Positions 27,647 to 36,306 of a stretch of 64,000 nucleotides of DNA are shown here, piece by piece. Position 1 is the first letter of the stretch; each line of letters begins with the position of its first letter. Source of the stretch: Hyphomonas adhaerens MHS-3 (GTDB taxonomy: Bacteria > Pseudomonadota > Alphaproteobacteria > Caulobacterales > Hyphomonadaceae); NCBI RefSeq assembly GCF_000685235.1, contig NZ_ARYH01000004.1:1-64000 (forward strand). Direction: 5' to 3'. The notes under the pieces were generated by a model. That model searched no databases. It was given only the letters and a program-made list of their open reading frames with translations, and was not told the origin of the DNA. The translations under genes were made by a program, and so were the position numbers.

Positions 27647-27852
27647 TGTGTAGGACATGGGGCGGGTTTGTATAGAGCGGGCCGTCCCTTACAATCGCAG
27701 CTGTTCGGGCCTATGTATGTACCACGCCATTGCGCCCGATTCGGCGCAAGCATGCGGCGTGGTTCTCCCCGACAAAATACCAGACGGACCTGATGTCCGC
27801 ACACCGGGCGCCCGGTTCCCCGCCCCGACTCTCTCCCCAAAGGATCAAGACC

Positions 27853-27981
27853 ATGGCCAAAGGCCAGAAGAAATCGAACAAGGAAATCCGCAAACCCAAG
27901 GCCGACAAGCCGAAGACCAATGCCTCAAACCCGACGCTGAAGACGGATTCGATGCTGGGCGTGGAGAAGAAGCGGCGCTGA
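27853..27981 (+). CDS. Small basic conserved protein, 42 aa
   Basis: A 42-residue, lysine-rich protein beginning MAKGQKKSNKEIRKPK. Short proteins with this start are conserved across alphaproteobacteria, though their function is unknown. It has no membrane segment and the composition suggests nucleic acid or ribosome association (inference). The ATG at 27853 is chosen because similarity begins there; the open frame continues upstream without meaning. Confidence 0.7.
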   Translation: MAKGQKKSNKEIRKPKADKPKTNASNPTLKTDSMLGVEKKRR

Positions 27982-28084
27982 GGCCTCTGAAGCTCGCCCG
28001 CTTCACAGGGGAGGATGAAGGCCGGAAGCGCGGCATGGTCATCCTCCACCGCCTACGGGGGAGGTGCCCCGTCTTCCCCTCACC

Positions 28085-28552
28085 TCAGCCCAGTATTTTC
28101 TCAAGCAGGACGGTCGTCAGACCACTGTTCCATTCGAGGTCCGGGTACTGGTCGATCTCGCGGAAGCCGCGGGCGGCGTAGAAGGCGCGGCTTCTTGTGT
28201 TGAACGTGTCCGTTTCGAGCCGCGCAGTGGCGTGCCCCGCGCGGCCGATCTCGCTCTCGGCGAGGTCCATCAGCTGCGTGCCGACGCCGGTGCGGGCATA
28301 GTCGGAATGGACATGCAGCGCGTGAACGAAATCATCCCGCCAGTGAACAAAGCCAGCAACAATGCCCACACGTGGCACGATATGGAATTCCTGCCAGCAC
28401 TGACCAACATAGGTCTCCGGACGCTTCGACGCCCTGAAAGATTCAGCGGCCTGCTGGGTGATGTTGGGCCGCCACGTGCTTTCGAACGTGTCGTAGAGGA
28501 TGCCGATCAGGGCATCCTTATCCGATGGGTTTGCAGAGCGCGTTACGTCTAT
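28085..28552 (-). CDS. GNAT-family N-acetyltransferase with no canonical start codon
   Basis: 155 aa if translation starts at ATA (28552-28550). The C-terminal half shows the acetyl-CoA loop YARTGVGTQLM and RAFYAARGFREI. The N-terminal half, including DALIGILYDTFESTWRP and the ETYVGQCWQEF segment, is read in the same frame upstream of the first GTG (28378). Between the pccB stop at 28574 and that GTG there is no in-frame ATG, GTG or TTG. GAGGTGACGGG lies directly before the ATA. Options are a rare ATA start, a start-codon mutation, or a truncated protein from GTG 28378. It follows pccB by 21 bp. Confidence 0.7.
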   Translation of the reverse strand: MDVTRSANPSDKDALIGILYDTFESTWRPNITQQAAESFRASKRPETYVGQCWQEFHIVPRVGIVAGFVHWRDDFVHALHVHSDYARTGVGTQLMDLAESEIGRAGHATARLETDTFNTRSRAFYAARGFREIDQYPDLEWNSGLTTVLLEKILG

Positions 28553-28573
28553 CCCGTCACCTCGTGACCCGCC

Positions 28574-30106
28574 TTACAGCGGAATGTTGTCGTGCTTCTT
28601 CCAAGGGTTTTCCAGCTGCTTGTTCTTCAGGCTACGGAGGGCCTTTACAACGCGGCGGCGGGTTGAGTGGGGCATGATGATGTCGTCGATATAGCCCTTG
28701 CGCGCGGCGACGTACGGGTTCGCGAAGTTGTCTTCGTACATCTTCGTGTGCTCAGCGATCTTGTCGGCGTCGCCGATGTCCTTCCGGAAGATGATCTCGA
28801 CCGCACCCTTGGCGCCCATCACGGCGATCTCGGCCGTTGGCCAGGCATAGTTCACGTCGCCGCGAAGGTGCTTGGAGCTCATCACGTCATAGGCGCCGCC
28901 ATAGGCTTTCCGTGTAATGACGGTGACTTTCGGCACAGTGGCTTCAGCATAGGCGAACAGGAGTTTCGCGCCATGCTTGATGAGGCCGCCATATTCCTGC
29001 TTGGTGCCCGGCATGAAGCCCGGCACGTCCACAAAGGTGACGATCGGAATATTGAAGCAGTCGCAGAAGCGCACGAACCGCGCCGCCTTGCGGGAGGCGT
29101 CGATGTCCAGAACGCCGGCCAGCGTCATCGGCTGGTTGGCGACGAAGCCGACCGTGGAGCCTTCGATACGGCCGAAACCGCACAGCACGTTGGCGCCGAA
29201 TTTCGGGCTGATCTCGAAGAAGTCGCCTTCGTCGGCCACTTTCTCGATCAGCTCGCGCATGTCGTAGGGTGAGTTCGGGTTCGGCGGGATCAGCGTGTCG
29301 AGGCTCTCGTCCACGCGCTCGACATCGTCGAACACGTCACGCACCGGCGGGTCTTCGCGGTTGGAGCCTGGCAGGTAGTCGATCAGGCGGCGCATCTGCA
29401 CCAATGCTTCGATGTCGTTCTCGAACGCCCCATCCACCACACCGGACTTGGCCGCATGCACCGATGCCCCGCCGAGCGTCTCGTGGGTCACTTCCTCGTT
29501 CGTCACGGTTTTCACCACGTCCGGGCCGGTGACGTACATGTAGGACGTATCTTTCACCATGAAGATGAAGTCCGTCATGGCCGGGGAATAGACGTCGCCA
29601 CCGGCGCAAGGGCCCATGATGACAGAGATCTGCGGGATCACGCCGGAGGAGAGCACGTTCTCCATGAAGATATCGGCATAGCCGGCGAGGCTGTCGACGC
29701 CTTCCTGAATACGCGCACCACCTGCATCGAAAATGCCGACCACCGGGGCGCCGACGCGGGCAGCCGCCTGCTGGACCTTCACGATCTTCGCCGCGTGCGC
29801 CTTGGACAGCGAGCCGCCGAAGACGGTGAAGTCTTTCGAGAAGACGTAAACAAGGCGGCCATTGATGGTGCCCTGCCCCGTGACGACGCCGTCGCCGGGG
29901 ATACGCTGGCTTTCCATGCCGAAATCGGAGCACTGATGCTCCACGAACATGTCATACTCTTCGAAGCTGCCTTCATCGAGCAGGACGGCGATCCGTTCGC
30001 GGGCCGTCAGCTTGCCTTTGGCGTGCTGGGATTCGATCCGCCGCTCGCCGCCGCCGAGGCGGGCCTGTTCGCGTTTCTGCTCCAGTGCTTCGATCACATC
30101 CTGCAT
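28574..30106 (-). CDS. pccB: Propionyl-CoA (acyl-CoA) carboxylase carboxyltransferase subunit
   Basis: 510 aa from the ATG at 30106, the usual length for PccB; an upstream extension to 30190 is not family-like. It transfers the carboxyl group from biotin to propionyl-CoA, giving methylmalonyl-CoA. Conserved [18 protein letters not shown], the N-terminal acyl-CoA loop region ([14 protein letters not shown]) and the C-terminal [12 protein letters not shown] are present. The biotin carboxylase subunit (pccA) is not in the window, so the genes are split. The GNAT gene follows at 21 bp. Confidence 0.95.
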   Translation of the reverse strand: MQDVIEALEQKREQARLGGGERRIESQHAKGKLTARERIAVLLDEGSFEEYDMFVEHQCSDFGMESQRIPGDGVVTGQGTINGRLVYVFSKDFTVFGGSLSKAHAAKIVKVQQAAARVGAPVVGIFDAGGARIQEGVDSLAGYADIFMENVLSSGVIPQISVIMGPCAGGDVYSPAMTDFIFMVKDTSYMYVTGPDVVKTVTNEEVTHETLGGASVHAAKSGVVDGAFENDIEALVQMRRLIDYLPGSNREDPPVRDVFDDVERVDESLDTLIPPNPNSPYDMRELIEKVADEGDFFEISPKFGANVLCGFGRIEGSTVGFVANQPMTLAGVLDIDASRKAARFVRFCDCFNIPIVTFVDVPGFMPGTKQEYGGLIKHGAKLLFAYAEATVPKVTVITRKAYGGAYDVMSSKHLRGDVNYAWPTAEIAVMGAKGAVEIIFRKDIGDADKIAEHTKMYEDNFANPYVAARKGYIDDIIMPHSTRRRVVKALRSLKNKQLENPWKKHDNIPL

Positions 30107-30318
30107 CCGACCCGGGCTCCTTGCCAAAAGAGTGTCATATATTTTGTACGAGTTGCTTGATAATCGCACCACATGGCTTGGCAAGTGCAAGCTGCTGGCA
30201 ATCTCGCCGCTGCCCTCGCGGATTGCCCCTGCGTCAGTGTATCTTCGCTCTGGCCTGCTGACACGACGGCCCGTTCCTTGCTACCGTCCGGCCAACCCTT
30301 CCGGAACGGGATTCTCCG

Positions 30319-31059
30319 ATGCAAACTGCCCTGCGCCCCTTGCTGCGAGCAACCGCCATTGCGGGCCTGATCCTGTTATCTGCTTGCCTTGAAGGCGCTT
30401 CAGAAGCCGAGTGCGGACCGGACGCGCTCGGTGTCTCGCGTACGCTGACGCTGACAACAGAGTCCCGCCCTCCCTATGAGCTGCTGAAACGCGACGAAGT
30501 CATCCTGACGTTTGATGATGGTCCGGCCTGGTCCCGCACCAAACGGGTGATGAAGGAACTGTCGAAGGAATGCACGCGGGCCACCTTCTTCCTTCAGGGA
30601 AACCAGGCTGAAACCTGGCCTGGCATCGCAAAGTCGATCCGCGAGGCGGGACACACGGTGGGCAGCCACAGCTGGGATCATGCGAATCTGGCTGAGCTTC
30701 CCCTGCCGGAAGCCATCGAAAACGCGAAACATGGCCAGTCTGCCGTGTCCGCCGCGATCGGGCAGGAAACGCCGCTGTTTCGCTTCCCCTTCATCGCCAC
30801 GACGCCGGAATTGTCCGAAGCGATCCATGCAGCCGGCTTGATCGACGTGACCGTGACCGCAGATGGGGCAGATTGGACTGATATTTCCCCGGAAGACGCA
30901 GTCGCCCAGATCCTGGCCATGCTGAAACAGCACGACAGGCGCGGCATGGTCTTGCTTCACGACCCGTTTTCGAAGTCTGCCAGACGGACCCGCCTTCTGT
31001 TGCAATCATTGAAGGCTGAAGGTTACAGCGTCGTTGCGCTGGAGCAGCCGGAAGGCTAA
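30319..31059 (+). CDS. NodB-type polysaccharide deacetylase lipoprotein
   Basis: 246 aa. A signal peptide with lipobox LLSAC (C23) anchors it in a membrane. The NodB domain shows TFDDGP (D66, D67), the zinc histidines in HSWDH (H117, H121), RFPF and the C-terminal LLHD. It would remove acetyl groups from chitooligosaccharide, peptidoglycan or another polysaccharide. The SGNH and MBOAT genes immediately downstream suggest a polysaccharide modification set, with acylation and deacylation encoded together (inference). Confidence 0.92.
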   Translation: MQTALRPLLRATAIAGLILLSACLEGASEAECGPDALGVSRTLTLTTESRPPYELLKRDEVILTFDDGPAWSRTKRVMKELSKECTRATFFLQGNQAETWPGIAKSIREAGHTVGSHSWDHANLAELPLPEAIENAKHGQSAVSAAIGQETPLFRFPFIATTPELSEAIHAAGLIDVTVTADGADWTDISPEDAVAQILAMLKQHDRRGMVLLHDPFSKSARRTRLLLQSLKAEGYSVVALEQPEG

Positions 31060-31129
31060 TTCCCGTATCTGGCGAACTGGCACACATCCTGCACCGCCTG
31101 CCCGATACGAAACTCCTGCTCCGGCTGCC

Positions 31130-32200
31130 ATGATTACCCAGATCCGAACTGCCCTGTTTTCTGCCATCCTGTTCGCTGTCGGCTTCGTCGTCGTGGCGGT
31201 ACCGCTGTCACTTGGCCTGCGCGCTGCGACGCCCATGCCGGACCTTCTGGTCCTCAGCCCCAAGCTGGATGCCTACAAGGCGGCGCCGGAGAAATACGAT
31301 ACAGTGTTCATCGGCAGCTCGCGCACTTTCTACCACATTCTGCCGGACGCCGTGGAACGCGGCGCGGCAGAGGCAGGCTGCCCCGGCTGGAACGTCTACA
31401 ATCTCGGCGTTTTCGGTCTGACCGGCGCCGAGCAGGACTGGATGATCGACCAGGTTGTGGCTGCTGGCGGAGACTCGCTGAAGCGCATCGTGATCGAAGA
31501 CGCCCTGCCAAACGAGCGCACACTGGACGGCGTCACCACCAACCGGGCGCGCTATTTCAACAGCCCGGACATGTGGCCCGCGCAGATTGCCAGCATCACA
31601 TCCTATCCGGAATCCCTGCCGAAACGCGTTTTCCGGGCAGGCATGCTGACACTGGGCGCAGGATTTGACCTGTCAGGCGTCGGCCGGGGGTCTGAGCTCC
31701 TGTTCCCGCCGGGTGATGCGCCCGAGCCGAAAGACTTCGACCTGTCGAATGACGGCTTCGAAGCGCTCGGCTCGATCATGACGCCGGATATTGAAGCCCG
31801 CCGCAAGGATTTCGAGGAGAAGCCTGAACAGTTCGAACAGGACCTCGCCCTCTACGGTGCGCATAGCGACGAAGATGTCAGCGCACGCGCCGCCTACCTC
31901 GCCAAAAGGCTGGACCAGCTGTCGGCCCGGGGCCTGAACGCAGCGCTCTACATCTCGCCCGACCTGCCGGAACTCGACCGCACGCCCCGCACGGGCGAGG
32001 CCGTGAAGGCACTCGGCGATTACAAGGTCCTGAATTTCAACAGGCCAGATGTCTACCCGGACCTGTTCGACCGCGACCTCTGGTTCGACTTCAGCCATTT
32101 CGGCGAAACCGGTGCGCGCAAGCTGAGCCTCAAAGTCGGTGCGGAATACTGCGCCATGTCCTCCACCGGAAAGGAATCGGTCGCCAATGCTCTTCGTTGA
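31130..32200 (+). CDS. SGNH-like acyltransferase/hydrolase partner of an MBOAT (AlgJ/DltD-like)
   Basis: 356 aa from the ATG at 31130. One N-terminal helix (about residues 5-27) makes it an anchored periplasmic protein. VFIGSSRTFY carries the serine-nucleophile block and WFDFSHFGETGA carries the Asp-x-x-His block of SGNH-fold acyl-transferring proteins. It overlaps the downstream MBOAT gene by 14 bp, the usual pair for O-acylating extracellular polysaccharide or teichoic-acid-like polymer. The polymer is not identified. Confidence 0.88.
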   Translation: MITQIRTALFSAILFAVGFVVVAVPLSLGLRAATPMPDLLVLSPKLDAYKAAPEKYDTVFIGSSRTFYHILPDAVERGAAEAGCPGWNVYNLGVFGLTGAEQDWMIDQVVAAGGDSLKRIVIEDALPNERTLDGVTTNRARYFNSPDMWPAQIASITSYPESLPKRVFRAGMLTLGAGFDLSGVGRGSELLFPPGDAPEPKDFDLSNDGFEALGSIMTPDIEARRKDFEEKPEQFEQDLALYGAHSDEDVSARAAYLAKRLDQLSARGLNAALYISPDLPELDRTPRTGEAVKALGDYKVLNFNRPDVYPDLFDRDLWFDFSHFGETGARKLSLKVGAEYCAMSSTGKESVANALR

Positions 32201-33599
32201 AGCCCGCTTTTTCCTGTTTTTCGGCCTCGTTTTTGGCCTCGTCTGGGCGTTGCGCAGCAATCTGTGGCGCAAGCGAGTCCTGACGCTGGCCTCATACGTA
32301 TTCTATGGTGCCTGGGATTGGCGCTTCCTCGGCCTGATCATGATGGTGACGATTGTCAGCTACCTGGTCGGCAATGCGGCCACCCTGCCTGAGTCAGAAA
32401 CGAAAAAACGCAAATGGGCGTTGGGGACCGGTATCGTCTTTGCCCTGATCGTGCTCGGCCTGTTCAAATACTTCAACTTCTTCGCTGACAGTTTCGTCGA
32501 TTTCGCGGGCCTGATGGGTTTCAATGCCGGTCATGTGACGCTGAACCTCGTCCTGCCGGTCGGCATCAGCTTCTATACCTTCCAGGCCATCTCCTACATG
32601 GTGGACGTGCACCGCGGCGTAATCGGCGCACGGCGCAGCTTCCTTGATGTCGCTTTTTACATCGCCTTCTTTCCCCAGCTTGTCGCTGGCCCGATCGTGC
32701 GCGCCTCAGACTTCATCCCCCAGATGGACACCGCGCGGAAGTGGAGCGATGTGGCCGTGCGGGCGAGCGTCGCGCTGTTCCTGGTCGGCTTCTTCAAGAA
32801 GGCCTGCATATCGGACAATATTGCGCCTTATGTCGACCTGATCTTCGCGGATCCCTCCGCCTACACCGCGCATAGCGTCATCGCAGGTGTGCTGCTGTAC
32901 GGCATCCAGATCTATTGTGACTTCTCAGGCTATTCTGACATGGCCATCGCAACGGCCGGCCTGCTGGGGTACAAATTCCCACCGAACTTCAACTCGCCAT
33001 ACCTGTCGCGGGACATCCAGATCTTCTGGCGCCGCTGGCATATCTCGCTGTCCAGCTGGCTGCGTGACTATCTCTACATTCCGCTCGGCGGGAACCGGAA
33101 AGGCGATATGCGCCGCGATGTGAACCTGATGACGACGATGGTCCTCGGCGGACTGTGGCACGGCGCCTCTTTCAACTTCATTATCTGGGGCTTCCTGCAC
33201 GGCCTCGCCCTGATGGTCGAACGGACCTGGAGCGACCATGTGGCCAAACGCTTCAACCCGATGGGCCTGATCGGCATCATCATCGGCACAGCGATGACCT
33301 ATTACTGGGTAAATCTCGCCTGGATCTTCTTCCGCGCACCGACACTGGAAGAATCCCTGGCCATCGCAAAAACATACCTGACATTCAGCTCGGAAGGCGT
33401 TCAGAACCTGCCCGCCGTCGTGTGGCCATTCATCCTCGCCATGGGCGTGTTCCATATCTTCAGCCACCGGATCAAACTGGGCGAGATGCTGGCGCAGATC
33501 CCGCCTGCACGGTTCGCCCTGACGACCGGCGCATTGGCAGCCCTTGCCTTGTCCTTCGTGCCGCTCGGCTACCGGCCCTTCATCTATTTCCAGTTCTGA
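32187..33599 (+). CDS. MBOAT-family O-acyltransferase (AlgI-like)
   Basis: 470 aa with about ten membrane helices. The MBOAT hallmarks ARRSFLDVAFYIAFFPQLVAGP, FWRRWHISLSSWLRDYLYIPLGG and the catalytic-histidine block LWHGASFNFIIWGFLHG are clear. It moves acyl groups from the cytoplasm to the periplasmic partner (the preceding SGNH gene). The start ATG at 32187 follows GGAAAGGAATCGG. The operon ends at a strong bidirectional hairpin (33629-33657). Confidence 0.95.
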   Translation: MLFVEARFFLFFGLVFGLVWALRSNLWRKRVLTLASYVFYGAWDWRFLGLIMMVTIVSYLVGNAATLPESETKKRKWALGTGIVFALIVLGLFKYFNFFADSFVDFAGLMGFNAGHVTLNLVLPVGISFYTFQAISYMVDVHRGVIGARRSFLDVAFYIAFFPQLVAGPIVRASDFIPQMDTARKWSDVAVRASVALFLVGFFKKACISDNIAPYVDLIFADPSAYTAHSVIAGVLLYGIQIYCDFSGYSDMAIATAGLLGYKFPPNFNSPYLSRDIQIFWRRWHISLSSWLRDYLYIPLGGNRKGDMRRDVNLMTTMVLGGLWHGASFNFIIWGFLHGLALMVERTWSDHVAKRFNPMGLIGIIIGTAMTYYWVNLAWIFFRAPTLEESLAIAKTYLTFSSEGVQNLPAVVWPFILAMGVFHIFSHRIKLGEMLAQIPPARFALTTGALAALALSFVPLGYRPFIYFQF

Positions 33600-33628
33600 T
33601 ACCTGCCTGACATCGCATTCTGACAAGA

Positions 33629-33657
33629 AACGCCCCGGATGTTCAGTCCGGGGCGTT
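33629..33657. terminator. Bidirectional terminator hairpin between convergent genes
   Basis: AACGCCCCGGA (33629-33639), a 7-nt loop and TCCGGGGCGTT (33647-33657) form a perfect 11-bp stem. On the minus strand it is followed by TTTCTT. It separates the MBOAT gene from the convergent secreted-protein gene at 33700. Confidence 0.8.
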
Positions 33658-33699
33658 CCCAATGTTTCCGTCAGTCCGACAGGAAAGATTTATCCGCGG

Positions 33700-34212
33700 C
33701 TACCAGCGTCTGTCGCGGCGGTCATGGCGCCGTTCACCGCGGTGATGAGGGATGCCCTGTATATCCGTGACGTGACCACGACGAATGGTGCAGCTCACAC
33801 CTCGTTCAAAGTCATGCCGGCGGCCCTCAAATTCCACTTCCCTGAAGCGTACGGTATATCCGTGTCGACCAAAAGGTTGGGCCCAGGCACGGCTATCAAA
33901 GTCTACGTCACGGAATCCCAGCCTGCGCGCTTCGTGCCGGATGCCTTTCCGGCAAGCCTGAATAGCCTTGCGGCTCAACCGGTCACGATGGTTCGGCGCA
34001 TATCCTTGTTTGGCGCCGCGATAGCTATAGGCAGCCGGACGATAATCATGCCCGCCATGCCCGACCTCGATGAAGAGGGTGGAATTGTCACCAATACTGG
34101 TGGCAACAGCCGCCCGGACCGGCGGACTGTCCGCAGCAGCGGGGAGTGCGATGAGAGCCGACGCAGCAAAGGCAACGGCGGCCGCTCCAGAAGTTATGAC
34201 GTGTTTCATCAT
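33700..34212 (-). CDS. Small secreted basic protein, unknown function
   Basis: 170 aa from the tandem ATGs at 34212/34209. A signal peptide (about residues 1-28, ending LPAAADS) precedes a basic, Arg/His/Tyr-rich mature region containing VGHGGHDYRPAAY and a tail of repeated HHRGERRHDRRDRRW-like character. A CRKGIRHEARRLGFRDVDFDSR segment is the most ordered part. I know no named domain. The gap of 261 bp upstream (to 34474) has no feature I can support apart from the two divergent promoters it must contain. Confidence 0.75.
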   Translation of the reverse strand: MMKHVITSGAAAVAFAASALIALPAAADSPPVRAAVATSIGDNSTLFIEVGHGGHDYRPAAYSYRGAKQGYAPNHRDRLSRKAIQACRKGIRHEARRLGFRDVDFDSRAWAQPFGRHGYTVRFREVEFEGRRHDFERGVSCTIRRGHVTDIQGIPHHRGERRHDRRDRRW

Positions 34213-34473
34213 GCCATTCAGAAAACATGCCGTACCGGAACCGTGCCTGAAATGAGCGTTCATATCCCGTTGCCGGACGAATTGGGCAAGCCCCATTCGT
34301 TTCGACACAAAAACGACCACATTGGCCACAATTCGCGTTTCAGGCGAACAAAGTGGCGCGCAATACGTGTGCAGCTGCTTTTTTTCTAACCATTCCGATA
34401 TTTAAGGTGACGAAACTTCGTGACACAGGCATGCGAGGGGATAAACGGACAATCCAGAACGGATGGTGGAGCC

Positions 34474-36297
34474 ATGAACAAATCATTGGCCTGGAAAATT
34501 ACGGCTGTGTCCCTCGCGGTACTGATGACTGCGTGCGGCGGCGGTGGAAGCGGCACAGGCAGCGGTGGCGGCGATGGGGGCGTGCCAACGCCTGTTTCTC
34601 CACCACCTCCACCGCCACCTCCTCCCCCGCCACCGCCCGCTACTCAGGGCGATTCCGGTTTTGCCACACAGGAGAGCACGTCCCGCCTTCTGACACAGGC
34701 AACATTCGGACCGACTACGGAAGATATCAGCGCCTTGACCGGCACCAGCGCCTCCCAATGGCTGGTGCAGGAGTTCGCCAAACCGGCGAGCCTCAACCTC
34801 AATTGGGTCGTCAATTACATGGACCTGCCGAATTCGCGCACGGTCGACGGCTACATCAATGATCGCGGCGGCGAGGCGCCAACCTACTCCTTCTGGATCA
34901 ACGCCATCACGGCGGACGACCAGCTGCGCCAACGCGTCGCTTATGCCTTGTCCCAGATCATCGTGGTCTCCCACCACGAAACCGCCAGCGCGACCTACAA
35001 CCGCCCCCGGGCCGTTGCGTACTATCAGGATATCCTGACACGGAACGCTTTCGGCAATTATCGCGACATTCTGGAAGAGATCACCTACTCTCCGGCGATG
35101 GGTCTTTATCTGACATATTATCAGAGCCAGAAAGAAGACCCGGCCACACAGCGCATGCCGGATGAAAACTACGCGCGCGAAATCATGCAGCTGTTCACAA
35201 TCGGATTGAATGAGCTGAACCATGACGGCACCGTCAAGACCGGGGGCGACGGTCAACCGATACCAACCTATGACAATACCGATGTTACGGGACTGGCAAA
35301 GGTCTTCACCGGCCTGAGCCTCGACAGCGCAGACTTCTTCGATTCCATATGGAACCTGCCGGAAAGCCTGCAATCGACGCCTATGAAAGTGTTCCCGGAA
35401 TACCACTCAACATCGGAAAAGTCGTTCTTGGGCACAACCATTCCGGCCGGCACCAGCGGAACGCAGAGCATCGAGATCGCGCTCGACACATTGTTCCAAC
35501 ACCCCAATCTGGGGCCCTTCATCAGCCGGCAGATGATCCAGAGAATGGTCACAAGCGACCCGTCGCCTGCTTATGTCGGCCGCGTCACAACGGCGTTCGA
35601 AACAGGTCGCTACACCTTGCCGGATGGCACGGCCATTGGGGATGGTAAGCGCGGAAACATGCAGACCATGGTCGCAGCCATCCTCATGGATGCCGAAGCC
35701 CGGTCTGACGAGATGCTCGCCTTCGACACGTTCGGCAAAATCCGCGAGCCAGCGATCCGCTTTGCGCAATGGGCCCGGGCATTTGATGCCTCCGGCGTTA
35801 CACCGCAAAACTCATTCGACCCGTATGACCCGACAACGCGCGCTGAACTCGGCCAGGAGCCTTACAAATCGCCATCGGTGTTCAACTTTTACCGGCCCGG
35901 CTATGTTGCACCAGGCAGCGCGACCGGCGCGGCTGGCATGACGGTACCGGAGCTGCAGATCACAAACAGCTCCACGCTTGTTGGCTATGCCAATTTCATG
36001 GCGCACTTCGCTTTTGCCGAGGCGTTGAACGGGAACGACCAGCACAGCTCAAGCTTCATTCCGGATTATACGGATGAACGCGCGCTGGCGAACGATCCCG
36101 CAGCCCTGGTGGATCATCTCGACATGTTGCTGGCATCCGGCCAGCTGACAGACACGACCAAGAACAACATTGTCCAGACGGTACAAGCTATTCCGCTGAC
36201 CAACGAGAACATCTTCAACTATGACGGCCCCCTGACCCGGATCGGCACCGCCGTTCTCATGGTCATGACGTCCCCAGAATACCTCGTACAGCGCTAG
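34474..36297 (+). CDS. DUF1800 lipoprotein with glycine and proline linkers
   Basis: 607 aa from the ATG at 34474, after GGTGGAGCC. The lipobox LMTAC gives a lipoprotein, followed by a Gly/Ser-rich stretch and 13 consecutive prolines (DNA at about 34609-34640), then the DUF1800 domain beginning SRLLTQATFGPT. Characteristic helices with VAYALSQIIVVSHHE and YAREIMQLFTIG are present. DUF1800 and DUF1501 proteins occur as adjacent partners in many bacteria and are predicted to be exported together. Their function is not established. The next gene starts 9 bp downstream. Confidence 0.92.
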   Translation: MNKSLAWKITAVSLAVLMTACGGGGSGTGSGGGDGGVPTPVSPPPPPPPPPPPPPATQGDSGFATQESTSRLLTQATFGPTTEDISALTGTSASQWLVQEFAKPASLNLNWVVNYMDLPNSRTVDGYINDRGGEAPTYSFWINAITADDQLRQRVAYALSQIIVVSHHETASATYNRPRAVAYYQDILTRNAFGNYRDILEEITYSPAMGLYLTYYQSQKEDPATQRMPDENYAREIMQLFTIGLNELNHDGTVKTGGDGQPIPTYDNTDVTGLAKVFTGLSLDSADFFDSIWNLPESLQSTPMKVFPEYHSTSEKSFLGTTIPAGTSGTQSIEIALDTLFQHPNLGPFISRQMIQRMVTSDPSPAYVGRVTTAFETGRYTLPDGTAIGDGKRGNMQTMVAAILMDAEARSDEMLAFDTFGKIREPAIRFAQWARAFDASGVTPQNSFDPYDPTTRAELGQEPYKSPSVFNFYRPGYVAPGSATGAAGMTVPELQITNSSTLVGYANFMAHFAFAEALNGNDQHSSSFIPDYTDERALANDPAALVDHLDMLLASGQLTDTTKNNIVQTVQAIPLTNENIFNYDGPLTRIGTAVLMVMTSPEYLVQR

Positions 36298-36306
36298 GAG
36301 ACGGAC

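Noticed and set aside
34380..34440. The T-run and ACGAA-AC-TTCGT hairpin near 34423 before the DUF1800 gene.
   Set aside because: The stem is only five pairs and is not followed by a U-run in either direction, so no terminator call was made.
34589..34645. The repetitive CCACC-rich stretch was considered as a tandem DNA repeat.
   Set aside because: It is explained as codons of the 13-proline linker and shows no independent repeat unit.
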